In this document: piece after piece, positions 53,401 through 61,421 of the stretch
Layout: the number at the start of each line of letters is the position of its first letter
How positions within the stretch are numbered: position 1 is the first letter of the stretch
Source: Methylobacterium sp. PvR107
GTDB lineage: Bacteria; Pseudomonadota; Alphaproteobacteria; Rhizobiales; Beijerinckiaceae
Reading direction: 5' to 3'
DNA length: 64,000 nt
Assembly (NCBI RefSeq): GCF_017833295.1
Contig: NZ_JAFIBW010000001.1
Span: forward strand, 2,494,001 to 2,558,000
Notes under the pieces: generated by a model
Told to the model about the DNA's origin: nothing
What the model saw: only the letters and a program-made list of their open reading frames with translations
The model's database searches: none
Made by a program: the position numbers and the translations under genes

Positions 53401-53883
53401 GTAGAGCTGGTCGGTCCGGCCGGTGGCCGGCACCTGCGTGGTCACGAGGAATTGCTGGACGTGCAGGGCCTCGATCGCGAAGTCGCGCGCGCGCAGGGCT
53501 TCGCCGAAGTCGCCCGGCAGCTTCAGGGCGTCGGGGCCCGCGAGCGGGAGCTTGATCTCCGCCCGGCCGATCCGGGTCTCGGTGAAGCGGAACTCGCCCT
53601 TCAGGAGCGGCGCCAGGGCGATCTCGGCCTTGACGAACCGGGCGTCGAGCGTGGGTCGGTCCGCGTCGGCTCCGAGATGCAGCCGGTCGACGCGCAGCCG
53701 GGGCGACGGCAGCAGGCGGACTTCGATCCGGCCGTCGGTCCGGGCCGGCACCCCGAGGGAACGGGTCATCGCCCGCTCGACCAGCGCACGATGGGCCTGC
53801 CAATCGACGAAGGGGGGGACGGCCAGCGCCGCCACGAGAACCAGGATGACGGCGCCCGCCAGCGCGGTCAGAAGATCACGCAA
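50434..53883 (-). CDS. Large AsmA-family protein
   Basis: A 1149-aa inner-membrane-anchored periplasmic protein of the AsmA/TamB-like superfamily, proposed to move lipids between membranes or affect outer-membrane assembly. One N-terminal helix (about 8-28, 'ALAGAVILVLVAALAVPPFVDW') is followed by the AsmA motif 'RTDGRIEVRLLPSPRLRVDRLHLGADADRPTLDARFVKAEIALAPLLKGEFRF'. The bulk is repeating beta-strand; the AsmA_2 region near 'LDTRIASLDLGRGLVATEASVALGLADTSLTLRDLTAKLAGGRIAGSATI' is typical. The C-terminal 60 residues are an Ala/Arg/Glu coiled coil. TTG 53883 was chosen: GGGA precedes it and it puts the helix at the N-terminus. Confidence 0.87.
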   Translation of the reverse strand: MRDLLTALAGAVILVLVAALAVPPFVDWQAHRALVERAMTRSLGVPARTDGRIEVRLLPSPRLRVDRLHLGADADRPTLDARFVKAEIALAPLLKGEFRFTETRIGRAEIKLPLAGPDALKLPGDFGEALRARDFAIEALHVQQFLVTTQVPATGRTDQLYVQDLTLQAPALIGPWRVEGTSGGIPFRAVSGTPGSDGRLAAKISGGGDAHPRFEADARFGLVPAESGRAVSVEAEGSARLVVGPPTQAAGAYLPFSIGGAFKARGTQVRFENVDLAIDPGGRALRLGGSGRLDLRQWRAGLNLEARRLDLDAFLASPEGQSLIARGLPSWAGGLPAMLDLDLAVGSAVLGGEEWSNLALTGTLERAGGLLLRRLAVTGPADSSVSVSGQVETAPFRLTGPVALTAPDSEALGRYLRRLGLDGPLTALLDGRRIEAAADVSADAASLSLRNLRLGLGPARITGNARYTAAEAGTRGRFEAQIRASGIDIAGLPPLGTTLGSLRDLDLALTLEARDVRFGAAGSGNGTIAARIQSDGAGLAVDSLDVTDLAGASATLSGRIGADGTGRVSGRLKAPVAAPLLGLLERVWVGEIRLLPAFLRDAPLDLAVALDREGVASEALRTQAKGSAGGGTLDLILASRGTRIEGGTAALTSPRAGLWFGRTDIAGLQRPAELHLKAERPGAGALALTIDGTVAGLRIATGRPVQIGADAVPTGGEIRADTADLAPFLTLAGAARLQPGAWPADLTVTLSRDKSDSIAALTGKVAGSGVTGTLMRAPGGALRGRLGLDRLSLPQLAAALLLPTEANGRFSTPPSHPSAALDTRIASLDLGRGLVATEASVALGLADTSLTLRDLTAKLAGGRIAGSATIARLGAAAAITGEGTIDAAAIPALAGGGPVGGRLSADLRVSTNAETLTGLDEGLSGSGTLTLQDLSVPEADPAGLGRALARAAEIDDPLRGGRLQALVSEELAKGGAQARGPARAAATIVGGVLRAGPLDIDFGSARWTGTVGYDLRAGRLDARGTLAGGPVPRGWNAGPPAVQLGLTGPLAAPERSLDVGALSNGLAAFVLQRELETIELSEADQVERQRRRARIEMDRARAAALKAAADKAAAEKAAAERAAAEEAAQRVRVQGGDGQGATPIDAQHP

Positions 53884-54027
53884 TGGTCCCGTTCCGCACC
53901 ATCTCTGCGCGAGGCCGCGACCTCGCCGTGCCGCCGCGCCCCGCGTGCCCCCGCGAGTCAGTCGCCACGGCCATAGCACGATAAGTCCCGGCGGGCGCCA
54001 GCGGCGATGCCACCCCGGCGGCAGCGC

Positions 54028-54145
54028 CGTCGTTCCGGGGCGCCGCAGGCGAGCCCGGAACCCAGAGCCGCCAACGGTGGCTGGATTTGCTTCACCTGCG
54101 GATCTGGATTCCGGGCGCCGCTGCGCGGCCCCGGAATGTCGGGGC
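54028..54145. repeat. Composite palindromic repeat, family A
   Basis: A complete family A composite in the 398-bp gap between the AsmA and UvrD genes (divergent). Outer ends GTCGTTCCGGGGCGCCGC and GCGGCCCCGGAATGTC are inverted copies. It matches the reverse complement of 8050-8182. The remaining part of the gap should hold both promoters. Confidence 0.8.
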
Positions 54146-54281
54146 GCTGTCGTGGGAGGCGCCGAGAGGACGATCCAAGGTGCACTTACTTGGAGATTCG
54201 CACCGCTCGCGCCGGCCACGGCTGTCCCCAGCGCGCCCGAACCACCTCGACGCCGTTCGCGATTTGGTCCAGGGATGCGGG

Positions 54282-56654
54282 ATGCAGAACCACCCGCCCG
54301 CGCAGCCCGCCGGGGACGGCGCTCCCGCCTCCTCCATCGCCGCCCGCGCCATGGGCGCGCTCCGCCGCGACGCCTCCGCCTACCTCGAAGGCCTCAACCC
54401 CGAGCAGCGCCGCGCCGTCGAGACCACGGAGGGCCCGGTGCTCGTGCTCGCTGGCGCCGGGACCGGCAAGACCCGCGTGCTGACCACCCGCATCGCGCAC
54501 CTGATCGCGACCAACCGGGCGCGGCCCTTCGACATCCTGGCGGTGACCTTCACCAACAAGGCCGCCCGGGAGATGAAGCACCGGATCGGCGCGCTGATCG
54601 GCCCCGCCGGCGAGGGCATGCCCTGGCTCGGCACCTTCCACGCCATCGGCACCAAGATCCTGCGCCGCCATGCCGAGATGGTCGGGCTCAAGTCCGATTT
54701 CACGATTCTCGGCACCGACGACCAGCTCCGGCTGATGAAGCAGGTCATCGCCGACCAGAACGTCGACGAGAAGCGCTGGCCGGCCCGCGCCCTGTCCCAC
54801 GCCATCGACGGCTGGAAGAACCGCGGCCTCGGGCCGGAGCAGGTGCCCCCGGGCGAGGCCGCCGCCTTCGCGTTCGGCAAGGGCGGCACGCTCTACACCG
54901 CCTATCAGGCCCGGCTGGCGACGCTGAACGCCGTCGATTTCGGCGATCTCCTGCTGCTCTGCCTTAAGCTCTGGCGGGAAAATCCCGACGTGCTGGCCAA
55001 CTATCAGGACCGGTTCCGCTACATCCTGGTCGACGAGTATCAGGACACCAACGTCGCCCAGTACCTGTGGCTGCGCCTCCTGGCGCAGAACCGCAAGAAC
55101 ATCGCCTGCGTGGGCGACGACGACCAGTCGATCTACGGCTGGCGCGGCGCCGAGGTCGACAACATCCTGCGCTTCGAGCACGATTTCCCGGGTGCGGTGG
55201 TGGTGCGGCTGGAGCGCAACTACCGCTCCACGGGCCACATCCTGGCCGCCGCCTCCGGGCTGATCGCCAAGAACGAGAGCCGGCTCGGCAAGACCCTGCG
55301 CACCGACGACGAGCCGGGCGAGCGCGTCACCGTGACCGGCGCTTGGGATTCCGAGGAGGAGGCGCGGATGCTCGCCGAGTCGATCGAATCCCTCCAGGCG
55401 AAGCAGCACGCCCTGTCGGAGATCGCCGTGCTGGTGCGGATCTCCGCGCAGATGCGCGAGATCGAGGACCGGTTCGTCCAGCTCGGCCTCCCCTACCGGG
55501 TCATCGGCGGCCCGCGCTTCTACGAGCGCGCCGAGATCCGCGACGCCCTGGCCTATCTGCGCACCACCATGAATGTCAGCGACGACCTCGCCTTCGAGCG
55601 GATCGTCAACACGCCCAAGCGCGGCCTCGGCGACGCGACCCTGCAGCAGCTCCACACCTACGGCCGGGCCAACCGGCTGCCGCTGCGGATCGCGGCCGAA
55701 CGTTTGTGTGAGACCGACGAGCTGAAGCCCCGGGTCCGCTCCACCCTGCGGGCGCTCACCCAGAGCTTCTCGCGGTGGGCGCGGCTCGTGGAGTCGCGGC
55801 CGCACAGCGAGGTCGCCCAGATCATCCTGGAGGAATCCGGCTACACCGAGATGTGGCAGAAGGACCGTTCGGCTGACGCCGCCGGGCGCCTGGAGAACCT
55901 CAAGGAATTCGTCCGCTCGATGGAGGAATTCCCCGACATGGCGGCCTTCCTCGAGCACGTCTCCCTGGTGATGGAGGCCTCCGAGACCGAGGGCGCCGAG
56001 CGCGTCTCCCTGATGACGCTCCACGCCGCCAAGGGGCTCGAATTCGACACCGTGTTCCTGCCCGGCTGGGAAGACGGCCTGTTCCCCAGCCAGCGGGCGC
56101 TCGACGAGAGCGGCCGCGCCGGCCTTGAGGAGGAGCGGCGCCTCGCCCATGTCGGTCTCACCCGAGCACGCAAGCGGGCGAAGCTGTCCTTCGCGGTGAA
56201 CCGGCGCATCCACGGGCTGTGGTCCTCGACCATCCCGTCCCGCTTCATCGACGAGTTGCCGGAGACAGCCGTCGACGTGGTCGAGGCGCCCGCCCATTTC
56301 TCCGCCGGCGCCTCGCGGTTCGACCGCAACCCGACGCCGTTCGGATCGAGCTACGGCACGCCCGGCTGGCAGCGGGCGCAAGCCAACACGGCGCCGAATG
56401 GCGGCCGCGGTTTCGGTTCGGGGCCCGGCGGACGGTCCGGAGGCTATTCGGGCGGTCCGCGCCAGATCGAGGGCGAACTGATCGCCAAGTCGACGGGCAC
56501 GCCGTCGGCGTTCGAGACCGGCCAGCGCGTGTTCCACACCAAGTTCGGCCCCGGAACGATCGCCGGCGTGGACGGCAACAAGCTGACCGTTGACTTCGAC
56601 AAGGCCGGCCGGAAAATGGTCCTCGACAGCTTCATCCAGGCTGGATCGAGCTAG
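54282..56654 (+). CDS. uvrD: UvrD/PcrA-type ATP-dependent DNA helicase
   Basis: A 790-aa superfamily 1A helicase for repair and replication restart. Motifs in order: Q/I 'LNPEQRRAVETTEGPVLVLAGAGTGKT' (about 40-66), Ia 'VTFTNKAAREM', II 'YILVDEYQDTN', III 'CVGDDDQSIYGWRGA', IV 'LERNYRS', V 'VSLMTLHAAKGLEFDTVFLPG', VI 'EEERRLAHVGLTRARK'. The C-terminal Tudor-like segment 'TGQRVFHTKFGPGTIAGVDGNKLTVDFDKAG' follows a Gly/Ser linker, as in PcrA. ATG 54282 gives MQNHPPAQPAGDG; the upstream open frame is in the repeat. Confidence 0.95.
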   Translation: MQNHPPAQPAGDGAPASSIAARAMGALRRDASAYLEGLNPEQRRAVETTEGPVLVLAGAGTGKTRVLTTRIAHLIATNRARPFDILAVTFTNKAAREMKHRIGALIGPAGEGMPWLGTFHAIGTKILRRHAEMVGLKSDFTILGTDDQLRLMKQVIADQNVDEKRWPARALSHAIDGWKNRGLGPEQVPPGEAAAFAFGKGGTLYTAYQARLATLNAVDFGDLLLLCLKLWRENPDVLANYQDRFRYILVDEYQDTNVAQYLWLRLLAQNRKNIACVGDDDQSIYGWRGAEVDNILRFEHDFPGAVVVRLERNYRSTGHILAAASGLIAKNESRLGKTLRTDDEPGERVTVTGAWDSEEEARMLAESIESLQAKQHALSEIAVLVRISAQMREIEDRFVQLGLPYRVIGGPRFYERAEIRDALAYLRTTMNVSDDLAFERIVNTPKRGLGDATLQQLHTYGRANRLPLRIAAERLCETDELKPRVRSTLRALTQSFSRWARLVESRPHSEVAQIILEESGYTEMWQKDRSADAAGRLENLKEFVRSMEEFPDMAAFLEHVSLVMEASETEGAERVSLMTLHAAKGLEFDTVFLPGWEDGLFPSQRALDESGRAGLEEERRLAHVGLTRARKRAKLSFAVNRRIHGLWSSTIPSRFIDELPETAVDVVEAPAHFSAGASRFDRNPTPFGSSYGTPGWQRAQANTAPNGGRGFGSGPGGRSGGYSGGPRQIEGELIAKSTGTPSAFETGQRVFHTKFGPGTIAGVDGNKLTVDFDKAGRKMVLDSFIQAGSS

Positions 56655-56738
56655 TCCCGCCGACCAAGCCCGGACGTTTCAGGGCGGCAGGGTCGGCCGG
56701 CTTCGCCCCTGCGGGCGGGGAGGATCCGCGATCGTGCC

Positions 56739-56893
56739 GGATACCGTGCCATCCCGACCCGTACGGTATCCGGTCGAGGCTTCCCGTCCCTGCAACACGC
56801 TCCGTCATCGCGCGCGCGGCGAAGCGACCCGGAGCGGTGGGTTATCCGCCGGCGCGGCACTGCCGGATGGCTCTGCCCTGCCCGCCAGGACGG
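56739..56893. repeat. Hairpin plus degenerate family B repeat
   Basis: The 572-bp gap 56655-57226 holds no gene. GGATACCGT (56739-56747) and ACGGTATCC (56763-56771) form a perfect 9-bp hairpin; a diverged family B copy follows (56801-56893, CTCCGTCATCGCGCG to CCAGGACGGG). The segment GTATCCGGTCGAGGCTTCCC is shared with 36878. The region 57060-57226 is likely the phoH promoter/leader. Confidence 0.6.
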
Positions 56894-57226
56894 GGCGGCC
56901 GATGGACGGAGGCGGCATCGCTCAGGCCAACCCTGATGCATCCGCGCCAGCCGCGCGGCATTTTCGAAACCCCGCCCCTCACCGTCACCTCTTGGTCACA
57001 CCCGGCGCGCAATCGTCGGGTGCGAAGCGCGCTGGTGCGGCAGTTGCATCGCGTATTCGGCCGCGTACGACATGTCGTGACGCTCTCCACAGGCTGACGA
57101 ACGCGGGGCGGAACCTTCGGTCTAGGGCCGGTATTAAGTCCGCAAACGAGTAGAACCGGGAGCAAGCAGGTAAACGGCAGTTCAGAGACAGATCCAGGTT
57201 GGCAAGTCCCGTTGGAGTGTACATCC

Positions 57227-57943
57227 ATGAAGAGACGCCGCGCACGACTTGAACTGGTTGAAGACCGCACGTCCCGCATTCATCGCACACGCTTCGACGA
57301 AGAACGCAACCTCGCTCCGATCCAACCGCTCACCGAACGACAAGCCGAATATCTCGACGCCCTCGCCCGCTCCCCGCAGGTCATCGTCCTCGGGCCGGCC
57401 GGCACCGGCAAGACCTTCATCGCCGGAACCCGCGCCGCGGATCAGCTCCGCCAGCGTCGCATCGCCAAGGTGGTGATCACCCGTCCGAACGTGCCGTCAG
57501 GCCGCTCGCTGGGCTACTTCCCCGGCACCCTTGAGGAGAAGATCGCCCCCTGGGTCGCCCCGCTGACCGAGGCCATGAAGGAGCGCATGGGCGCCGCCGC
57601 CTTCGAGATCGCCGTCAAGACCGGCGACATCGAGATCGTCCCCTTCGAGGTGATGCGCGGGCGAACCTTCAAGAACTGCCTCGTGATCCTCGACGAGGCC
57701 CAGAACACCACGGTCAACGAGATCAAGATGTTCCTGACCCGCATCGGCGACGATTGCCAGGTCATCATCAACGGCGACGTCTCGCAGACGGATCTCCGCG
57801 AGACTTCGGGCCTGCGCACCGTGATGCATCTGATCAAGAGCCGGATGATGCCGATCCCGGTGGTCGAGTTCACCCGCAACGACATCGTCCGCTCGGGCAT
57901 CTGCGCCGAATGGGTGAAGGCCTTCGAGGAAACGAATCTGTAA
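57227..57943 (+). CDS. PhoH-like ATPase
   Basis: A 238-aa PhoH-family P-loop protein. Walker A is 'LGPAGTGKT' (about 52-60), 'VITRPNVPSGRSLGYFPGTLEEKIAPWVAPL' and 'EIVPFEVMRGRTFKNCLVILDEAQNT' (Walker B) follow, then 'TRIGDDCQVIINGDVSQTDL' and 'EFTRNDIVRSGICAEWVKAFE'. It is the short version without an N-terminal PIN or KH domain and is unlinked to ybeY, so distinct from the ybeZ-ybeY operon type. ATG 57227 gives MKRRRARLELVEDR; ATG 57212 is an alternative. Role likely in RNA metabolism, inferred from the family. Confidence 0.9.
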   Translation: MKRRRARLELVEDRTSRIHRTRFDEERNLAPIQPLTERQAEYLDALARSPQVIVLGPAGTGKTFIAGTRAADQLRQRRIAKVVITRPNVPSGRSLGYFPGTLEEKIAPWVAPLTEAMKERMGAAAFEIAVKTGDIEIVPFEVMRGRTFKNCLVILDEAQNTTVNEIKMFLTRIGDDCQVIINGDVSQTDLRETSGLRTVMHLIKSRMMPIPVVEFTRNDIVRSGICAEWVKAFEETNL

Positions 57944-58076
57944 CCCGGAAGTTGATGGCGGCGGGTCCTCGCAGACCCGCCGTGCCGCCCCGCGGCACGA
58001 GACGACTCTCCGTACCTCCCATCCGGGAGGATGAACCGGGCACCAAACCCGGCCATCAGAGAACTGGAGTCTCCTC

Positions 58077-58298
58077 GTGAGGAAACTGACCTTCGCCTTC
58101 GCCGTGCTGGCCACGCTCGGCGGCGCCGCCCTCGTCCAGCCCGCCTCCGCGGCCCCCGCTATGCCCGGCGCCGTCACGGCCCCCGATGCGGTGACCCATG
58201 TCCGCATGACCCCCATGGAGCGCCGGATGATGCACCGCCGGATGGAGCGGCGCATGATGCATCGTCGCATGCACCGCCGGATGATGCATCGCATGTGA
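58077..58298 (+). CDS. Secreted Met/His/Arg-repeat peptide
   Basis: A 73-aa protein with a signal peptide (1-26, 'LATLGGAALVQPASAAPAM') and a mature C-terminus made of near-repeats of RRMMHRRME and HRRMMHR. About 24 of the last 29 residues are Met, His or Arg. Met/His clusters often bind copper or other soft metals; the high positive charge could also bind nucleic acid or membranes. GTG 58077 is the start, with GGAG 8 bases upstream. It follows phoH by 133 bp and is closed by a hairpin. I know no family for it. Confidence 0.75.
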   Translation: MRKLTFAFAVLATLGGAALVQPASAAPAMPGAVTAPDAVTHVRMTPMERRMMHRRMERRMMHRRMHRRMMHRM

Positions 58299-58306
58299 GG
58301 TCCGCA

Positions 58307-58339
58307 GGCGGAGCGGTGGTCCACCGGCCCCGCTCCGCC
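58307..58339 (+). terminator. Hairpin after the Met/His/Arg-repeat gene
   Basis: GGCGGAGCGG (58307-58316) and CCGCTCCGCC (58330-58339) form a perfect 10-bp stem with a 13-nt loop, 8 bp after the stop. There is no T-run. Confidence 0.5.
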
Positions 58340-58439
58340 GTCCCGGGGCGTTGCTCCCCACCGCGAAGATTCCTATCTCCTCACTCGAATCGCGCAGTCA
58401 GGCGGCCGTCGCGGCAGCCGGCCGATCCGGGAGACCAGG

Positions 58440-58724
58440 ATGCCCCCCTCGAACCGACTGTTCGACGATCTCGCCCGCCTGATGACCGATGCGGCCGGCG
58501 CCGCCCAGGGCGTGCGCCGTGAGGCCGAAACCGTGGTCAAGGCCCAGCTCGAACGCGTGATCCGCGACCTCGACGTCGCCTCGCGCGAAGAGCTCGATGT
58601 GCTGCGCGATCTCGTCACCAACCTGCAGGCGCAGAACGCGGCGCTCACGGCCCGCGTCACGGCCCTGGAGGCGAAATCCGGCGGTGCCGCAGCGGGTGCG
58701 GCGGGGCTGAGCGAGGTCGTCTGA
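58440..58724 (+). CDS. ubiK: UbiK-type BMFP accessory protein
   Basis: A 94-aa protein of the BMFP/UbiK (YqiC) family, an accessory factor for ubiquinone biosynthesis with membrane-fusogenic activity. 'NRLFDDLARLMTDAAGAAQGVRREAETVVKAQLERVIRDLDVASREELDVLRDLVTNLQAQNAALTARVTALE' is a classic amphipathic helix followed by a C-terminal coiled coil. ATG 58440 has a purine-rich GGGAGACCAGG upstream. Confidence 0.93.
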   Translation: MPPSNRLFDDLARLMTDAAGAAQGVRREAETVVKAQLERVIRDLDVASREELDVLRDLVTNLQAQNAALTARVTALEAKSGGAAAGAAGLSEVV

Positions 58725-59014
58725 GTCTCCGCGGCAACGCCGGAGGCTTTTACACAGGAAGCGGCAGCGACGATCCGGTTTCCTGTTCACTGAACGTGGC
58801 CTGCACTTTGTGTCGCGAGTCACGGCCGGTCTATAGTCGGGCATAGGGTGATTCGGGGGCTGCGGGGCGATGTCCGCGGAGCTTTGACAGTCGATCGCTT
58901 CACCTCCGGTGCAGATCTGCCGGTCGTTCCAGTTCTCGGAGTGTTCTCACGCTCCGGTTTCGCGTCACCGTCACGTCAGGCCCGGACTCGTCTAGGCCGT
59001 CCTTTTGGATCGTC

Positions 59015-59524
59015 ATGCCGCTTCTCAATGTCGACTTCCACGACCCGGACCGGAACGAGCATCCGCTCGACGTCGTCGAGCGGCTGGCGTCCCTGCGCGA
59101 CTGGATCTTCGACCGGGCCGAGACCGACGAGATGTCGGTCACGAGCCCCGGCCGGTGGACCGACTACAACGTGGCCTTCACGTGGATCGAGGACGTGGAG
59201 GCTCTGCACGTCGCCTGCGCGTTTGACCTCAAGGTGCCGGAGCGGCAGCGGACCGAGGTGATGCGTCTGATCGCATTGATCAACGAGCAGCTCTGGGTCG
59301 GCCATTTCGACCTGTGGTCGAGCGACAGCGTGGTCATGTTCCGGCACGCCCTGCTGCTGACGGGTGGGGCGGTCCCGACCCATCCGCAATGCGCCACCAT
59401 GATGAAGAGCGCGGTCGACGCCTGCGAGCGCTACTACCAGGCGTTCCAGTTCGTGCTGTGGGCCGGAAAGAGCGCCCGCGAGGCGCTGGATGCCGTCCTG
59501 TTCGAGACCGAAGGCGAGGCGTGA
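59015..59524 (+). CDS. YbjN-domain protein
   Basis: A 169-aa YbjN-family protein. 'HPLDVVERLASLRDWIFDRAETDEMSVTSPGRWTDYNVAFTWIEDVEALHVACAFDLKVPE' and 'LALINEQLWVGHFDLWSSDSVVMFRHALLL' are the family signatures. The family is structurally similar to type III secretion chaperones and may act as a stress chaperone. It overlaps proC by four bases (GTGA), so the two are coupled, as in many alphaproteobacteria. The 290 bp upstream hold no gene; a TATAGT-like -10 sequence is at about 58834. Confidence 0.92.
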   Translation: MPLLNVDFHDPDRNEHPLDVVERLASLRDWIFDRAETDEMSVTSPGRWTDYNVAFTWIEDVEALHVACAFDLKVPERQRTEVMRLIALINEQLWVGHFDLWSSDSVVMFRHALLLTGGAVPTHPQCATMMKSAVDACERYYQAFQFVLWAGKSAREALDAVLFETEGEA

Positions 59525-60354
59525 CGGACCCGGGCGCCTCCGCGGCGCGGATGCCGGACTCCCTGGTCCTGGCCGGGGCCGGCAAGATGGGCGGCGCGAT
59601 GCTGACGGGGTGGCTTGAGGCCGGCCTCGACCCGCGCCGCACGACGATCATCGATCCGGTGCCCGCACGCCCGATCGTGGATCTCTGCGCCGCGCGGGGC
59701 ATCGCCTTGAACCCGCCGGATGCCGAGCCCGGGGCGGTGCTGGTCCTTGGGATCAAGCCGCAGGGCCTGGAGGCGGCGGCCACCGGGCTGGATCGGCTGA
59801 TCGGCCGCGACACGCTCCTCGTCTCGATCCTGGCGGGCAAAACCATCGCCGACCTGCGCGCCCGGCTGAAGCGGGCGCGTGCCGTCGTCCGGGCGATGCC
59901 CAATCTGCCGGCGAGCATCGGCCGGGGCGCCACCGGCGCCTGCGCGAGTCCCGAGGTCTCGCCGGAGCAGCGCGCGGCCGCCGAGGCGCTGTTCGCGGCC
60001 AACGGGGCGGTGGCGTGGCTCGCCGACGAGGCGCAGATCGACGCGGTGACGGCGGTCTCGGGCTCCGGCCCGGCCTACGTCTTCCTGCTCGCCGAGACCC
60101 TGGCGGAGGCCGGCATCGCGGCCGGTCTGGACCCCGACGTCGCCCGTGCTCTCGCCCGGGCCACGGTGGCGGGCGCCGGCGCGCTCCTCGATGCGGATCC
60201 GGCCGAGGCGGCGGAGTTGCGCCGCAACGTCACCTCGCCCGGCGGCACCACTGCGGCGGCGCTTGATGTGCTGATGCGCCCGGATGGCCTTGGCGCGCTG
60301 ATGCGGGAGGCTGTGGCGGCGGCCCGTCGACGGGCGGCGGAACTCTCCGGCTGA
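59521..60354 (+). CDS. proC: Pyrroline-5-carboxylate reductase
   Basis: A 277-aa enzyme for the last step of proline synthesis. NAD(P)-binding 'LVLAGAGKMGGAMLTGWLEAG' (about 15-35), 'VLVLGIKPQGLEA', 'RAMPNLPASIGRGATG', 'AVSGSGPAYVFLLAETLAEAGIAAGLD' and 'NVTSPGGTTAAALDVL' cover the full family. GTG 59521 is coupled to ybjN; ATG 59551 (MPDSLVLAGAG) is a shorter option. Confidence 0.95.
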   Translation: MTDPGASAARMPDSLVLAGAGKMGGAMLTGWLEAGLDPRRTTIIDPVPARPIVDLCAARGIALNPPDAEPGAVLVLGIKPQGLEAAATGLDRLIGRDTLLVSILAGKTIADLRARLKRARAVVRAMPNLPASIGRGATGACASPEVSPEQRAAAEALFAANGAVAWLADEAQIDAVTAVSGSGPAYVFLLAETLAEAGIAAGLDPDVARALARATVAGAGALLDADPAEAAELRRNVTSPGGTTAAALDVLMRPDGLGALMREAVAAARRRAAELSG

Positions 60355-60458
60355 CAGCGGGCCCACCTCTGTGCGGCATGGCCGCGCGACGACCCTGCCC
60401 TTCGCCGCCGGCCCACCTAAATGAAGCGACACGACCGACAAATGCGGGCGACCGACCC

Positions 60459-61280
60459 ATGACCGACAGCAAAGCCTCTCCGAAGCGCCCCCGCAAGGCC
60501 GCGAGCACCGCCACGTCGAGCCGCACCGACGGGAGCGTCGTGCAGGAGAGCGTTGCGGCCGAGGCCTCTGGGCAGGCGGGCGCGGCGCCGAGCGACAGCG
60601 CGCCGAAGCTGCCGCCCCGGGAGGCCGCCGTCGAGGCCCTGATGCGGCTCGCCGCAGAGCAGCCCTGGAACGACATCGAAGTCAGTGACATCGCCCGCGA
60701 GGCGGGCCTGACGTTGGCCGAGCTGCGCGACCTGTTCCCCTCGAAGGGCGCCGTGCTCGGCGGGCTCACTCGGATCATCGACCGCAAGGTCCTGGAGGGC
60801 GACCTCGCGGGCCTTGAGGAAGAGCCGACCCGCGAGCGCCTGTTCGACGTGCTGATGCGCCGCCTCGACGCGATGGAGCCCTACAAGCCGGCCCTGCGCC
60901 GGATTGCCTACGCGCTCCGCGGCGAGCCGCTGTCGATGCTGGCCTTGAACGGCGTCATGCTGAACTCGCACCGCTACATGCTGGCGGCAGCCGGGATCGA
61001 CACCGAGGGCCCCCTCGGGCAGCTCAAGCTGCAGGGCGTGGTGATCGCCTTCGCCCGCGTCACACAGGTCTGGCTCGACGACGAGGATCCGGCGCTCGCC
61101 CGGACGATGGCGCGGCTCGACAAGGAGATCCGCAATGGCGAGCGCTTCATGGAGCGGGCCGAGGATGTCCGCCGGCTGACAGCGCCGCTGCGCGCCCTCG
61201 GCCGCTCGTTCCTGGACCGCCGCCCGCGCGAGCGCCGTGGACAGGACGGCGACGAATCGGATCCCGCCGCCGCGATCTAG
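60459..61280 (+). CDS. TetR-fold protein (regulator or COQ9-like)
   Basis: A 273-aa protein with a disordered N-terminus rich in Ser, Ala and Lys (1-50), then a TetR-like helix-turn-helix 'LAAEQPWNDIEVSDIAREAGLTLAELRDLFPSKGAVLGGLTR' (about 62-103). The ligand domain ends in 'VTQVWLDDEDPALARTMARLDKEIRNGERF', reminiscent of COQ9 proteins, which share the TetR fold. A transcription regulator is more likely, but a COQ9-type role in ubiquinone biosynthesis cannot be excluded, since ubiK is close by. Start ATG 60459, 104 bp after proC. Confidence 0.75.
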   Translation: MTDSKASPKRPRKAASTATSSRTDGSVVQESVAAEASGQAGAAPSDSAPKLPPREAAVEALMRLAAEQPWNDIEVSDIAREAGLTLAELRDLFPSKGAVLGGLTRIIDRKVLEGDLAGLEEEPTRERLFDVLMRRLDAMEPYKPALRRIAYALRGEPLSMLALNGVMLNSHRYMLAAAGIDTEGPLGQLKLQGVVIAFARVTQVWLDDEDPALARTMARLDKEIRNGERFMERAEDVRRLTAPLRALGRSFLDRRPRERRGQDGDESDPAAAI

Positions 61281-61320
61281 AGCGTTTTCAGCGATGCTTG
61301 AACCGCTGAAAATGCTCTAG
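61277..61320. terminator. 17-bp hairpin overlapping the stop codon
   Basis: CTAGAGCGTTTTCAGCG (61277-61293) and CGCTGAAAATGCTCTAG (61304-61320) pair over 17 bp with one G.T pair and a 10-nt loop. The left arm contains the TAG stop of the TetR-fold gene. The AGAGCGTTTTCAGCG palindrome is of a type widely dispersed in rhizobial genomes. Confidence 0.6.
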
Positions 61321-61421
61321 CTTATCGATGAGGCTGCATTCTCCGCCGAACCGGTGACCACTTCGGCGGAACATGCTCTCAGCGACCGATCCAGGCGGCG
61401 AGGCTGAACGATGCCCCGGCC

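Noticed and set aside
54186..56537. Minus-strand open frame of 783 aa antisense to uvrD
   Set aside because: Shadow of a gene whose seven helicase motifs are intact on the plus strand.
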